Positions 1 through 10,934 of a DNA stretch of 64,000 nt are shown in pieces (the stretch's first letter is position 1; each line of letters begins with the position of its first letter). Both the position numbers and the translations under genes were made by a program. Under the pieces are notes generated by a model. It was not told the origin of the DNA and did not search any database. It worked only from the letters and a program-made list of their open reading frames with translations. The DNA is from Talpa occidentalis (lineage: Eukaryota > Chordata > Mammalia > Eulipotyphla > Talpidae): the NCBI RefSeq assembly GCF_014898055.3, contig NW_023603184.1, forward strand, positions 29,800,808 through 29,864,807. The letters run 5' to 3'.

Positions 1-1440
1 AACTGAACTGAAGGGAGAACAGAAACATGAGGCCCCCACCTGAATGCCAGATGGCTCTGGACTCTCCCCTGGGGTTCTGCTCTGCCTCTCAGTTCCAGCT
101 GTCAGGGGGTGGAGTGGTGAGTCTCTCGGGCTCCTACAGTCCCCCAGCTGTCTTCATTTATGAGTGAAATCACAGGAGCAAAGGGGTGAGTCTCTGCTTT
201 CTTATGGTTCGAGATGGTAATAACAGCATGTGCAAAGACCCTGGGGTAGAAAAGAGTTTATTGTGCTTGAAAAACTAAGAGAAGACTGTTGTGGTGTGGT
301 GACTGGAAAGTGAGGGTGGATCATGGCTGTGGCATAATGTGGAACCACAGAGTTGGAGAGCTGAATGAACGGCCACGTTATCCCTATCTACAGATTGTGT
401 GGGAGAGACAGATGCTTAAATATTTGTTTCCATATGACAGTCTATGTGCTTTCAGAGGATCTCCGCATCAACTGGGGGAAGAGGCACGTTACCTTTGATG
501 TCACTGCATCTGGGGAGGCCTGGTCTGGTGCCCCTTCTCTGGGCTCCTAGACTGAATTGTCCCTACTTGTTTCCTTCTGTCTCCCAATGCCAGTGTCCCT
601 TGAAGGCAGGCCCTTTTGGCCTTCCTGACGGTTCGAGTCTCCTTTTCAAACCCCCCTCTGCTTCTCTTCACACTGATTCTAATGCTTCATTACTGTTGCT
701 TTGATCTCTTCCATTTTGAACATGCCTAATTGTCTCTCACATTTTCTTTTCCTCTCACGGTTTTAGGAACTAATTTTCTTTTGAGTTAAACTTCTTCTCT
801 CTCCCCATCACTAGTTTCCTAGTTGGGTTTAGGTTGTTCATTTCTGTGGCTATTTTTTTTTTCCAGCAGGGATCCTTTATGCTCAAGGTGGGGTGTCTCT
901 TCAGGGTGACATTGTATTTCTGTCTTGTCCACCAGAGCCCTTATGTCATTCCTTAGCTTGGAGATCCCCAGGCACAATTAGTATAAAATATGGACTCTGT
1001 ACTTGCACAGGGAGAAGCCCAGGGATTCTATTTCTTGAAAGTGGATTTTCACTCAGGCCTGGGTAGAGGGAAAACTTTGCCACCTTCCTGAGGTGGTTGA
1101 GGAAGGGTTTTCTTTTCCTTTGTCCATAAACAGGGCAGCCCTTCAAAATATAAAGCTTGATGCAGGGCTGTCTTCTCACATTAAACCTCAAGCTAGCTCA
1201 AAAGCTCTCCTCTCCCTACAAAGCTTTGAAACCTCCACCTCTAGCTCCAGGGCCTGTGTCCTGGCCCACACCCTGACCAGTCACCATGCGCCAGCCCACA
1301 GTTCTAAGTTAAACCTTCCTCCCCTTTTCTGGCAATGGAAATCCTAAACTCAATATGCCTTTCAAAAGATAATGTCTTCTTATAATTTGTGTGGCATTTC
1401 TATGTCTGCAACAGGAGGGAGAAACTTCTGTATCAGCTCA
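1..1440. other. No gene recognised; unassigned non-coding DNA
   Basis: Mixed-composition sequence with several short overlapping open frames (86 codons or fewer) and stops in every frame. I see no splice-bracketed coding stretch and no repeat family I can name with confidence. A short T run lies near 853-862. Confidence 0.5.
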
Positions 1441-1535
1441 GTCTTCCATGTTTCCAGACATCTACCTAATACCTCCACCACACAATACAGTACTCACCTA
1501 GTAGCTGCTCAACAAATGTCTAAATTGATTAATTG
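1441..1535 (+). repeat. L2 LINE 3' tail fragment (probable)
   Basis: The stretch ends in a form of the L2 3' signature (tag-tag-x-tgctcaacaaatg), followed by a degraded ttgattaattga run. Only the last ~90 bp look like L2. The match is weak and could be chance. Confidence 0.35.
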
Positions 1536-1910
1536 ACAAGGAGCTGTGAGTGTCTCATAAAACCATGAAAAATACACTAGACAAAAGCCCTCCAGTGTTT
1601 ATATTTCTCTGAAGTCAAGGCTTCACTGACTGTAAGAGATCAGATAATGGTGGACCCTGATGGAGTCATTGATCGTTTCGTCTTCAGGAGGCCTTGTTTG
1701 GCGGATGACTTAAGCCACCCAGCAGGATTATCGTACCACATGTGGTGCAAGAATCAATAAACAAGGCGTGTTAGTTTTCTTTAGAAGTTGAAATAGTTTA
1801 TAAGTCTCTGAGAACTGGCAGAAAGTGTTTGAGAATTTACTTAAATCATTGGAGATAACAATGTATGTCTACTAAACTTTTTTCATGATTTTTTTATTCT
1901 CTAAACTTTT

Positions 1911-2180
1911 TTTTAAAGATTTATTTATTTATTTATACATGCACTGGGTACAGTCAGAAGCACGGGAGGGTGAGAGAATTCACCAGAGCCAGAGAGGGGA
2001 GCAGAGCAGGCAGAAGGACCAAAGTACACTGCTGAGGGGAGCAGCGGGCGGCAGGAGAGGTCTGCGCGCCAAGTGGGACCCTCCTCTGGTGGCCGGGGAG
2101 CAGCCGGGGATCGAACTGGCGCTGCAGAGGCTGCGGGCAGCTCAACCCAGCGCTCAACCACTGCGCCACTAGGGAGGCCC
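1911..2180 (-). repeat. Full-length tRNA-derived T+ SINE, antisense
   Basis: On the minus strand this copy runs from a tRNA-like head (at 2180) through the family body to a tail of ATAAATAAATAAATCTTT plus an A run (the T run at 1911). It is flanked by a perfect 16-bp target-site duplication, tattctctaaactttt, at 1895-1910 and 2181-2196. That proves retroposition by an L1-type machinery. Several CpG sites are intact, so this is one of the younger copies. The 95-, 82- and 78-codon open frames over it are by-products of the repeat. Confidence 0.9.
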
Positions 2181-2261
2181 TATTCTCTAAACTTTTAATC
2201 ACTTTTCTCTTTCTCTAATTTAAACCACTGTCTTATCTGAAGTCCATGGATCATGACATAA

Positions 2262-2345
2262 TTCTTCATCTCTCTCTCTCTCCCTTTTTCTCTCTCTCTG
2301 TGTCTCCCCTCCCTTTCCTCTTCTCTCCCTCCCTCTTGCACACAT
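2262..2345 (+). repeat. CT-rich low-complexity tract
   Basis: Pyrimidine-rich microsatellite-like run of (tc)n with interspersed ccct and ttct units, followed by a short (ca) stretch. A short (ataa)n run lies just downstream near 2371-2383. Confidence 0.85.
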
Positions 2346-2424
2346 ACACATATACCAGCAGACTTTTACTTATAATAATAATAAAGCTCTAATAATCATC
2401 ATGGTTTGTGAGAAGTAGTACTAC

Positions 2425-2645
2425 ATAATAGCTGAAAGCATCAAATCCTGGCTCCATGACTGATTTACTGTGTGTCTTTGGGCAAGTTAATTAACCCCTC
2501 TGTGCCTTGGTTTCCTCTTTTATGAAATGAGGATGCAATAGTACCATCTTCTGGGAGTTGCTGTGAGAACTAAGTAAGCTGATATACATAAAGTGCCTGA
2601 GCAGAGCCTGCCTGGTACAAAGTGTTCACTAAGTACTACTTATCA
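2425..2645 (+). repeat. MIR SINE, sense
   Basis: Recognisable MIR core order: 'tttgggcaagttaattaacc', then 'ctgtgccttggtttcctc', then 'gttgctgtgagaa', then an 'aaagtgcctgagcagagcctg' end. This is the usual MIR layout at the usual high divergence. Confidence 0.85.
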
Positions 2646-2649
2646 TTAA

Positions 2650-3690
2650 TTACTTTTGCATTCTTGAGTCTCAGTTCTTCATCAGTAAAATAAGGAGTTT
2701 GTCTGAAGACGTAAAAGCCCCTGCAAAATCTAGAAAAGTTCATGATTCCAGTTGTTTATGTTCAACGTATCATCCTCAGACTGACAATGCCCATTAACTC
2801 CTTTGCCATCTCCCAGGCTCTGCCTCTCCCTGCCCCTCCTCCACTGCTCAAGGACCTCATCCCCCAATATGCCCCAACTCTCTGTTCCAGAGTTGACTAT
2901 AAGTCAACACAATAATTATGCCTTTAAATTTTAAAAAAGTAGCCAGATAAAACCTCAGGCCCATTCCAATTGTATTCCTGTGCTTGAGTTCTTCTTCCTT
3001 GGAACAACCTCATCTAGATGCTCACAGGAGCTAGCTCAATGCCACCTCCAGAACATGACCTAGAGATAACCGAGCACAGAAGAGTCTCCCACAGAGTGTC
3101 TATACAGCATTCTCCCTTGGCCACCTGTGTGGTTTTGGTGACTGTTGCTTAGAATGTTGGGGAAACAGATTGACCAGTGGACAGTCTATGCACTGGAGTT
3201 CCTTGCATCATAAACTTACCAGAATCCAATCAGTGGCTTTCCTGCTACCATTACTCTATACAGAGGCTATGGGTAGGGCACCATATACTAAAAAGGAAAT
3301 TGAAGGTAGAAGGTAAACTGACACTTCAAGACAGCAGTGGATAAGCAAGAATTAGCTTGAGACACAGAAAACCAGCCAAAAGGCCAAAATTCAGGGCAGG
3401 ATCTCAGACCGGCAGGAGGCAGGGGTATCAAAGAAAACAGAAGCTGAGCACAAAGGAGAGAGAGGTCAGCAGAAACACAGGACCTGGAGCTCAGCCAACT
3501 GGACAAGAAATGCTGACTCTCTATATTGGTCCAACCATTGGAAGGGGCCAGGTAACTTCACTACATGAAAACTAGGAAAGGCAAGATTAGAAAAAGGATA
3601 TGAAGACCAAGAGCACGGTCAATGTCATTCATTGCCCTTGTCACCTGCTGCTAGCATTGTTATTTAAAAAAACAGTGATTTAAGAAAACC
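2650..3690. other. No gene recognised; unassigned DNA
   Basis: A short second MIR-like scrap ('ttgagtctcagttcttcatc') sits at about 2665-2700. The pyrimidine-rich part near 2780-2870 could be a degraded L2 piece. The overlapping 72-codon frames at 3288-3575 on both strands show no recognisable protein feature. Confidence 0.4.
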
Positions 3691-3694
3691 ATGA

Positions 3695-3736
3695 AGTAAG
3701 TATATAGAATATATACAACAGTAAGTATATAGAATA
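3695..3736 (+). repeat. 17-bp direct repeat
   Basis: The 17-mer agtaagtatatagaata occurs at 3695-3711 and again at 3720-3736, period 25 bp. It is a small local tandem duplication. Confidence 0.8.
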
Positions 3737-3737
3737 G

Positions 3738-3870
3738 CTTTAATGAGGCTTCCCAAGTCTTTTACCTTAAGTAGGTCACCTGACCTCATTGAGCCTTACA
3801 TTCTTCATTTGCAAAACAATGGTAATGAGAATGTGAACTGCCTTTGTTTGTTATGCAATAATACACATGT
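3738..3870 (+). repeat. Degraded MIR fragment, sense (probable)
   Basis: The order 'cctgacctcattgagcctta..ttcttcatttgcaaaacaatgg' follows MIR ('acctctctgagcctcagtttcctcatctgtaaaatggg') at high divergence. The 62-codon frame here is chance. Confidence 0.45.
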
Positions 3871-4198
3871 AGTGTCTGGCTTGAACTGTGAGCCCATCGT
3901 TACTCTTATACTGGGGAAAAAAAATGAATAAATTTGAAGGATTTATAATTCCCCTTTCTTCCTGCCTTCTAGGAAGATGCTTAGGTTTTATTGAGTGGGA
4001 GTATAATTGAAAGAAGCGGTAAACTGTGCTACATAAAAGACTCTGCAAAAGGAGACATAAAGAAGTAAGGGCAGGAAACTGGGAAAGAATTAGGACTTTA
4101 AGGAGTGAGAAGAAACATATCTGAATAGCTGCCATTTGGAGTGAGAGTCAGGGAGAGAAGGAAAGGTCCAAAGAAGGCTTTGGTTAAGTTTGATTTTT

Positions 4199-4313
4199 TT
4201 TTTTTTTTTTTTTTTGGGACCCTCGCTGGCACCCGGGGAACAAACCAGCGCTGCAGAGGCCGCGGGCAGCCTCGCAGCCCAGCGCTCAACCGCTGCGCCA
4301 CCAGGGGAGGACC
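4199..4313 (-). repeat. Short-form SINE: tRNA-like head joined directly to A tail
   Basis: Read on the minus strand, this holds the head of the window's SINE family, including the cgctgcgcc/A-box region, and stops right after 'cgagggtccc'. A 22-bp A tail (T 4194-4215 on the plus strand) then follows. The ~170-bp body and the AATAAA/TCTTT tail are absent. A 14-bp target-site duplication, taagtttgattttt, lies at 4185-4198 and 4314-4327, so this was a complete retroposition event and not a later deletion. The B-box region is altered ('gtttgttcccc'). Confidence 0.88.
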
Positions 4314-4329
4314 TAAGTTTGATTTTTAA

Positions 4330-4980
4330 AAGAGACGTCAAAAGAGAATTTTTAGCCATGCATGTTTCAGAACATTATGTGCTGCACTTACTCTTTGTTG
4401 CTTTCTTAACAAACATTCAGGAAAGACCTGCACTACTTCCAAGGCTTCTTGTTGTTTTATTGGCTTTATTTTATTTAGGTTGTCACCCTGCTGCTTACCG
4501 TCCCAAGCGGTGCCCAGTTTTATGTGGTTACATTATTATTATCCACACATTCTTTGTCCTTCCACTTCATTCAAGTCTTACCTCCATGAAATGTTACTAA
4601 ATTGGATGCTTGTGGTTGATAGATATTAAGTGATACTAGGGGTGGGGTGGAAGGAGAATTAAATAAAGATCCTCCAACATAGAAACTAGAACATTGTTTG
4701 AAAGGTTTGATTTGAGTCCTGTGAAACCTGTTTGCTTTCAGTTGAGTCTTCAAACAAGTCCAGATCACAGTAGGAGAAGCAGCCAAAGTGATGCAGTGAT
4801 GCCTGTTCTTTAACAACCTGGTGCAGGCTGCCTTCTCAGGAGGGGGGCAGAGCTTGCCTCTTAATAGCAATTCTCAAGCTCTGCAGTTTTATACCAGAGC
4901 AACACTGAATTTTTCTGAAAATCTATAGGAGAAATATGGAACAGTCTTATTCAAAACTTACAGATTATTCAACTCACTAA
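4330..4980. other. No gene recognised; unassigned DNA
   Basis: Contains overlapping frames of 99 and 136 codons. The second begins inside the poly-T and SINE at 4190, so it is not credible as a gene. No repeat assigned. Confidence 0.4.
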
Positions 4981-6337
4981 AAATCTATATTTACAGCAAC
5001 TGGGCCAAAATATTGGGTAATAATAAATTTCAAGATTTAGAGGGCAATTTGGCAGTATCTATCAAAGTGGTATGCTTCTTTATTGTGACAAAAACACCTA
5101 TTTGCCATCTCATCATTTTTAAGTGTGTGCAGGTCAGTAGTGTTAAGTATATTCATATAGTTGTGTGTGCATTTTCTTTATACCTTTCTATAGCACTTCT
5201 ATATCTAGGAAATTGCCTTTAAGCAATATTCTCACACTAAGGTATCTAAGGAAGGAGAGGCATTATAACTATTTATAAAGATAGGAAGATTTTTTTTTTA
5301 TCAATAGGAGACACATTAAAAATTCTAACTGCTTTTATATAGTTAAATGCCAAGCAGCTATTAAAAGGAATAAGGCAGATATGAATGTAGTGATAGAGAA
5401 TGTTCCTCGGTACATGTTGTTCATGGAGAAAAGAGAACAGTGACTCTAACTTGCTGTCATGGGGCAACGTGGGGCAGGCAATTGGGTCAAAGCCAAATGA
5501 GTCTATGCACTTACAGCATTTATAATGTATAGAACATTTCTGTGAACACCACCAGAAATTCGTTGTCTCTGAGCTAACTGGGAGAATCACATCAAAACTA
5601 GGAGTGTTTACATCTCCTTTTGTAGCGCTTGTACATATATGCATGTTGCCTTTTTAAGAAAATCTTATTTAACGGAAGAAAACTTTGATCAGAAACAGAA
5701 TACCTCAAAAAGTCCAATGCTCCAAACTTATTTGCAAACTAAATGTGCTCCCCTTTGTAATTTAAATTATACAGGCTGATTCTATGGAAATGGAAAAGTG
5801 AACAATCAAGAATAGCCAAAAAAATGTCTGAAAGAGAATAATCATTAAATTAAATAGAAGTGTGTGGAACTAGAGCAAAAATAGACAGATCGATAGATTT
5901 TAATAGAAAGTCCAGTAATGGATACTAATTCATTTGAAATTAAGTGTATGGAAAAAGTATAACTTCATATCAGTTTGGGAACGATGGATTATTTAATAAT
6001 GGTAATAGCACCAATGGAAGCCATGGAAAATACACCATTTGCTCTACTCCTCAATAAACCTTAAATAGATCAAGGATTTAAATATTTAAAGGGAAGACAT
6101 AAAAGCATTAGAAGAATACATGAGAGAGTCATTTTTATAATCTAGAGCAAAGTCCCTTCCAAACTTGTCACAAAACCAGAAGTTATGAAAGATTGATATC
6201 CAAAAAATATTTATTGTGGGAAATGTTACTTAAAGAATTTAAAGATAATCCAGAGTGAGGGGAAATATTTGCACTACATCCAATAAATGTTAGGCTAATT
6301 CATTTAATATATGAAGAGAGCTTAGGGGTCAATTTTT

Positions 6338-6458
6338 TTACCAATTAATTTTTTATTAATTAATTTTTTATTTTCTTACATTATTGTCCATCTTTGCCCA
6401 ATGTTTGATTACTCCCCTCATGTGTAGTCCCTGTAATTCTCCCACCACCAAGGGGGGA
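6338..6458 (-). repeat. Younger L1 3' end, antisense, nested in L1M
   Basis: Starts with a T-rich run (the A tail on the minus strand) and continues 'cttacattattgtccatctttg', 'caatgtttgattactcccctc', 'tgtgtagtccctgtaattctccc'. The same sequence recurs at 7275-7380 and 34133-34215, which defines a dispersed family. A likely 12-bp target-site duplication flanks it: gggtcaattttt at 6326-6337 and gggtcagttttt at 6459-6470. Confidence 0.65.
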
Positions 6459-6499
6459 GGGTCAGTTTTTAAAAAGACAAACCAATAGAAAAAAAGATG

Positions 6500-6558
6500 A
6501 AAATTTCCCTAAACAAGGTCAATAGAAAATATGATCAAAATTTCCCAAAACAAGGTCA
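6500..6558 (+). repeat. 22-bp direct repeat inside L1M
   Basis: Two near-identical 22-mers (6500-6521 and 6537-6558, one mismatch) share the core caaggtca and have a 37-bp period. This is a local tandem duplication within the old L1 block. Confidence 0.8.
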
Positions 6559-7254
6559 GGTCTCAGAAAGGAAATTAGATGGCTTGCAGATATTTGAAAA
6601 AGTATTCAACTTCATTTATAGTTATGGGAATGCAAATTTTATTCTACAATGTTACTTTATTTCATCTGTTGGATTCTTGATGCCTATATGTCAAAAGAGA
6701 TTAAAAACAAACACTTTCATACTCCACTTGTGGCAGTGCCCATCGGTACACATTTGTGCACAACTTTGTGGAAGACACAGTTCTGACTGAGTGGTTCCTA
6801 ACCAGGAATAATATATGCAGATATATTCAAACACAGGCACATGCTATTTACTGAACACTGTAACACAAAGAGTGGGAAGATTTAAATACCCCCTAATAGA
6901 GGACAAGTTAAATAAAAATGAAATTTTGAGATTAAACATTGCCAAAACAAATCATTTAGCTAAGAAAGAAAGTGCAGCAGAGTATATACAGCATGTCGAA
7001 TTTCTGTCATCTTTTACATGTCTTGAAGGGTATGTCAGAATATAAACAGGGGCTGCCTGGGGTGGGGGGTGGAGTCAGAGGGGCAGTGTGTGGAAAGAAC
7101 TGAGAGACTGTAGGATGGGAACTGGAGAGGGACCTTTCATTACATTCCCTTGGGTGCTTTCTGAATGTTGTGCCATGTTTTCATGTTAGCTAGTCAAAAA
7201 AGCAATTATTTTATCACTGAATTAGAAAGAAATAATCCAAGCTGAGGAATCTTT

Positions 7255-7640
7255 ATTATTTTCCTTCATTTTATTTTTCATGTGTTTTTAAATTAATGGA
7301 GTATCATTGTTTTACACCTTTGTTAATATTTTGACAATGTAGAATTTGTCCCCTCGAGTGTAGTCATAGTTCTCCCACCCCCAAAGCCCCCATGGTCCTC
7401 TGCCACAGCGTCCCCATGGTCCCCTGTGCTCTCCCCCATCCCTTCTCGTTCCCTCCCCTCCCCTCCTGGATGCCTCAGATCTGTGGTCAGTTTTCAAGGA
7501 CTGGTTTTATAATTTGTCTTTCTTTGACCCTTTGTTTGGTTTCTCTGTGTTCCATATACGAGTGACACCATCTGGTATTTATCTGTCTCCTCTGACTTAT
7601 TTCACTTAACATAACGCTGGGGAATTTTTTAAAACACCCT
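7255..7640 (-). repeat. L1 3' end, antisense
   Basis: Shares the 3'-end signature of the 6338 copy ('gtagaatttgtcccctcgagtgtagtc', 'ttctcccacccccaaag'). It then extends into the widely conserved antisense L1 stretch 'gacaccatctggtatttatctgtctcctctgacttatttcacttaac'. It is longer than the 6338 and 34133 copies. Confidence 0.7.
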
Positions 7641-8110
7641 ATAAGAAAGCACACTGTGCCATCGTGGTGGCTGGATCTCATGCTGCTGACCAGCAGAGCT
7701 TGCCTAGCCTCTGCTCCTGGAGTCAAGCCAACGTGGTGCCAGGGTGCCCTAAATCCCCACTGGGGGCAGGGCCCAAGGACCAGGTGGTCAGAGGAAGAGA
7801 TTGATAACCCTGGTGCCTAGAGTAGTTTACTCAGAGAAAGAATGTGAACCTAGCCAAGGAGGAAGGAAAGGGTCAAAGCAGGTACCCTTTGATTCATCAG
7901 TAAAATGAGGCATTTGTCTCATTATTTCTTCCCCTCTCATCCTAAAGGCAAGCCTGGCACTTCCCATGCAAACAAGTTCTTCCAGCCAACAGAAGATGCT
8001 TTCCATTGGGCCAGGAGCCAACTACCCAGTCACTCACTTGCCTGGAAAGAGAGATGCATGGCACAAAGTGGAAGGGGACTGTCCTACACAGGGAGATTAG
8101 GGTCACCTCA
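7640..8110. other. No gene recognised; unassigned DNA
   Basis: Frames of 64-79 codons overlap on both strands without recognisable protein features. No repeat assigned. Confidence 0.4.
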
Positions 8111-8290
8111 TAAAAGAACTTGAAGAAGCAGGCTGCAGAGATTACACATAGACCCACAGGGCAGCCACTGAGGGTTTCTGAGCAGGGACATGACCAGGGA
8201 CAAGGCCATTGGTTCCTTCAGCAAATGACTATTGACATCTACTGTGTGCAAAGTATTAAGCAAGACCCCATGAAAGACCCCGTGCAAGGC
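8110..8290 (-). repeat. L2 LINE fragment, antisense (probable)
   Basis: Contains 'ggtttctgagcagggacatgac', then 'ttcagcaaatgactattgacatctactgtgtgcaaagtatt'. The second part is the reverse complement of the L2 3' end ('..tgcctggcacatagtaggtgctcaataaa'). Confidence 0.45.
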
Positions 8291-8764
8291 CTACAAAGCA
8301 GAGCTGAATAAAACCCGGTGTGGAAGACATGTGCTATGCTCCCCCTGGGCTGCAGTGCCCTGCTCCTTATGCAGCAACTTAAAATCCTTGTCTTGGAGAA
8401 GAAAAGAAATTAAATTATCCCTGAAACTTCATAGCATATGAAATTATAAAGCTCTAAGTCACACTTCCAGTTGTTCTGTAATTATGTAAGTATAGCAATT
8501 TTTCCTTAGGTTGGAAATATAGAAACAAACAAAAGATGAAACAGGAGTCCCATCTCCTGGGGAGCTGCCGCCTCAGATACTGCCCCCACATTATAGCGTG
8601 TGCCGTGGACACCACGTAGCCAATAAGGCTTCTAAAACCTGGTTTAGAGGACGGAGGTGGCAGAGGGAAATGCAAGAGATTTCAGGTTGATGAGGTACAC
8701 CCTGTGGAGTGTTGCACTAGGTTACCCGGGAGGACTAAGGAGAAGGTATCAGTTCTGTCCAATT

Positions 8765-8960
8765 CTGTCTTGAATGAAGGGCTTCCTGAAAATCATAAGC
8801 TGAGTTTTGGAGGATGAAGAGAGTTTGCCAGATAGACAAAAGGAAGGGCACACTAGACCTCGTGGAGGTATAAGCTCGCCAACACCTTCTTGAAACTGCC
8901 AGTGGTTCTCTGGGACAGAGGGAGCGTGCTGGGAGGTAGAGCAGGGTGAGACATGATTCA
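8765..8960 (-). repeat. L2 LINE fragment, antisense
   Basis: 'aagctgagttttggaggatgaagagag..ccagatagacaaaaggaagggca' matches the antisense L2 segment ('ggccttgaaggatgagtagga..ccaggcagagaaggg..gggcattcca') at high divergence. Confidence 0.5.
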
Positions 8961-9069
8961 CTTATTTTTCCACCAGAGTTTCCTACTAAGCCCAAGATAC
9001 AGAACACAGAGATCTTACCTTAAAAGAGCACAACCACTCAGCATTTAGATAGGCAGAAAGTCCCAAGAA

Positions 9070-9342
9070 GGGCCTCCCTGGTGGCACAAGGGGTTAAGCA
9101 CAGCACTGTGAAGCTGTCCGCAGCCACTCTAGCAGGAGTTGGTTCCCGAGCAGGCCAGGGAGCTACCCACACGGCGCAGCAGACCCCTCCTATCTTGCCC
9201 ACTGCTCCCCTCAGCAGTGTATTTCAGTCAGTCTGCCTGTTCTGTTCCCCACTCTGTCTCTGGTGAATCCTCTCACCCCTCCACACCTCTGACCTGTACC
9301 CCAGTTCTTGTATGCATAAATAAATAAATCTTATAAAAAAAA
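9070..9342 (+). repeat. Full-length T+ SINE, sense (older subfamily)
   Basis: Runs from 'ggcctccctggtggcac' through the family body to 'gtatgcataaataaataaatctt' plus an A run. An imperfect TSD (aaagtcccaag and aaagtccaaag) flanks it. It carries the variants ggggttaagcac, gtattt-cag-tcag and 'cccagttcttgtatgcat', shared with 23271, 42681 and 56522, and has lost the CpGs of the younger copies. Confidence 0.88.
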
Positions 9343-9444
9343 GTCCAAAGGAGCAGTGAACTGCCTCTGCTTCAGAAAAGCAAGGAAAAGGGAAGGAAGG
9401 CAAATGATTCTTTCAAAACCTTGCTATTGTTTTTTCAATAACTT

Positions 9445-9630
9445 GTGGTTTATTGCTTCCATTTATTGTCTACGCTGTGCCAGACACTGATTCCCTCAGA
9501 CCTGTCTATTTCAATGACTCTCCATTTATCACTAATTTCCCCTTCTGAGTGAGATAACCAAAGTCCAGAAAAGTTAAGTAACTAGCCCAAGGTCACACAG
9601 CTAATCATCAGGAGCACAGTAATCTGAGTT
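9445..9630 (-). repeat. MIR SINE, antisense
   Basis: Reverse MIR order: 'ttattgtctacgctgtgccagacactg', then 'ccagaaaagttaagtaactagcccaaggtcacacagctaat'. The latter is the strongly conserved MIR core on the opposite strand. Confidence 0.85.
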
Positions 9631-9639
9631 CTTTCCTTT

Positions 9640-10835
9640 TCACTGATTGATTTATCCTCTCTAGTCCAGGGGAAATCTTCCATGCCCCACCTGAATCTAC
9701 CACAGCTTCCCCTACCCCACCCTGTCGTGATGCCTTTCCTGGTCTTTCCCAATGCATGTGTGATTTCTGTCTCCTTGGATCTTCCAGGGCCTTGTCTCCC
9801 CATTTCCTGCCTTGTATTATGGGTGTCTGTGGCCTCTGCAGAAAGAACACATCAGCACAGGTTCGAGCTGGGCTGTGCCCTAGAATCACCCCTTCCTCTC
9901 CTAAGTGGGGCTTTGCACTGATAAGCATTTGTTAAATTAAGTCTAATGCAAAGTCAGCCACTCTAAGTCCTTTGTGTCCGAACTACAACCAGTTCTGTAA
10001 ACTATAACGCATTTCCCAGTAGGCTCTAGTTACAGTACTTCTTAATTTACCTTCCCATTAAAAAGCAAAATTACTGCTTCATTAATTTATGGGTAAAGAA
10101 AATCAAAAGTCTATTAGCTGGCAAGCCAATGCTGTTCCAATGGGCATTGATCCCTACATTGAAGGCTGCCTGCTCATTGGTTTCTCCTGAGAGCAGTTCT
10201 CTGCGGCAGTGTTGGGGAACAGAAATCTTTTTTGAAATAGCACTTAAATGTATAGAAAAGCATCCTAATTTTATTGGGATTTTTTTGTGGTAGAAAATAG
10301 GGAAAAGGAGACTTATTTATCAATATTGGGATGTAGAGACTAAATATTTCATGGGATTTCATAGATACATATATTTAACCAAGAAGCACTGACACATATG
10401 TATGTTTGCTGGAGCAAAATTAATTTATTCTCAGAATATAATGAACTCCCTGCAGAATGTATTCAAGAATCAATGCACATGTAAGGGGAAGTGCTCATCT
10501 GTCTGATGATCCGGGGTTACTGGTCGGTCTTTCAAGGTGAGGTTTTCATCTGCCCCAATGTCCAAAGGGTTTTCCCTCTCAAGTAAATTTGCTGATAATT
10601 TAAAACTCCCCCCTTGGGATTATCCAAATGCAGATGAGTCACACAAAGCTTAATAGTTACATATATGTAAGTACCTATAATATGCAAACCAAACCACAAA
10701 GAAGTGGGTCTGAGGTTAACTCAAAGCCCTCTAAGATAGGGTCCTCAGAGAGCAGCAGTGTTTGCTATAGAGGAGAGGTCTGGCCTAGTTTAGAGCTTTA
10801 TTTATTATTCCAACCTCCATCAGCTTATAGTTTCA
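9640..10835. other. No gene recognised; unassigned DNA
   Basis: Overlapping frames of 79-106 codons at 9582-9928 on both strands have no protein signature. 10030-10640 is AT-rich and apparently unique. No repeat I can name. Confidence 0.4.
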
Positions 10836-10840
10836 CATTC

Positions 10841-10843
10841 TTC

Positions 10844-10891
<48 letters not shown>

Positions 10892-10894
10892 GAA
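10841..10894. repeat. (TA)21 microsatellite within a perfect 54-bp palindrome
   Basis: Twenty-one TA units (10847-10888) are bracketed by ttctac (10841-10846) and its exact reverse complement gtagaa (10889-10894). The whole 54 bp is self-complementary. Confidence 0.95.
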
Positions 10895-10934
10895 CATGCA
10901 TCCTACAACATGCATTCTACAACATGCATCCTTG
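10893..10934 (+). repeat. 14-bp tandem repeat, three units
   Basis: Unit aacatgcatcctac at 10893-10906, aacatgcattctac at 10907-10920 and a decayed third unit aacatgcatccttg at 10921-10934. Directly abuts the TA palindrome. Confidence 0.9.

Larger units (their letters stand above)
4985..7225 (+). repeat. Old L1M-type LINE, sense, 3' part, interrupted
   Basis: Three blocks follow the order of an L1 3' end. At about 5035-5430: 'ggcaatttggcagtatctatcaaa' and '..agcagctattaaaaggaataaggcagat'. At 5890-6325 there is ORF2-end-like AT-rich sequence. At 6480-7225: 'accaatagaaaaa', 'aatagaggacaagttaaataa', then a G-rich UTR near 7045-7130 and 'gtcaaaaaagcaattatt'. The reading frame is destroyed by stops. 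A younger antisense L1 end is nested at 6338-6458. Block boundaries are approximate, and there may be more than one original insertion. Confidence 0.6.

Noticed and set aside
9070..9342. Possible tRNA gene from the A-box and B-box-like sequence
   Set aside because: No cloverleaf with proper acceptor and anticodon stems. The same head recurs in eleven dispersed copies with A tails and TSDs, so it is a SINE.
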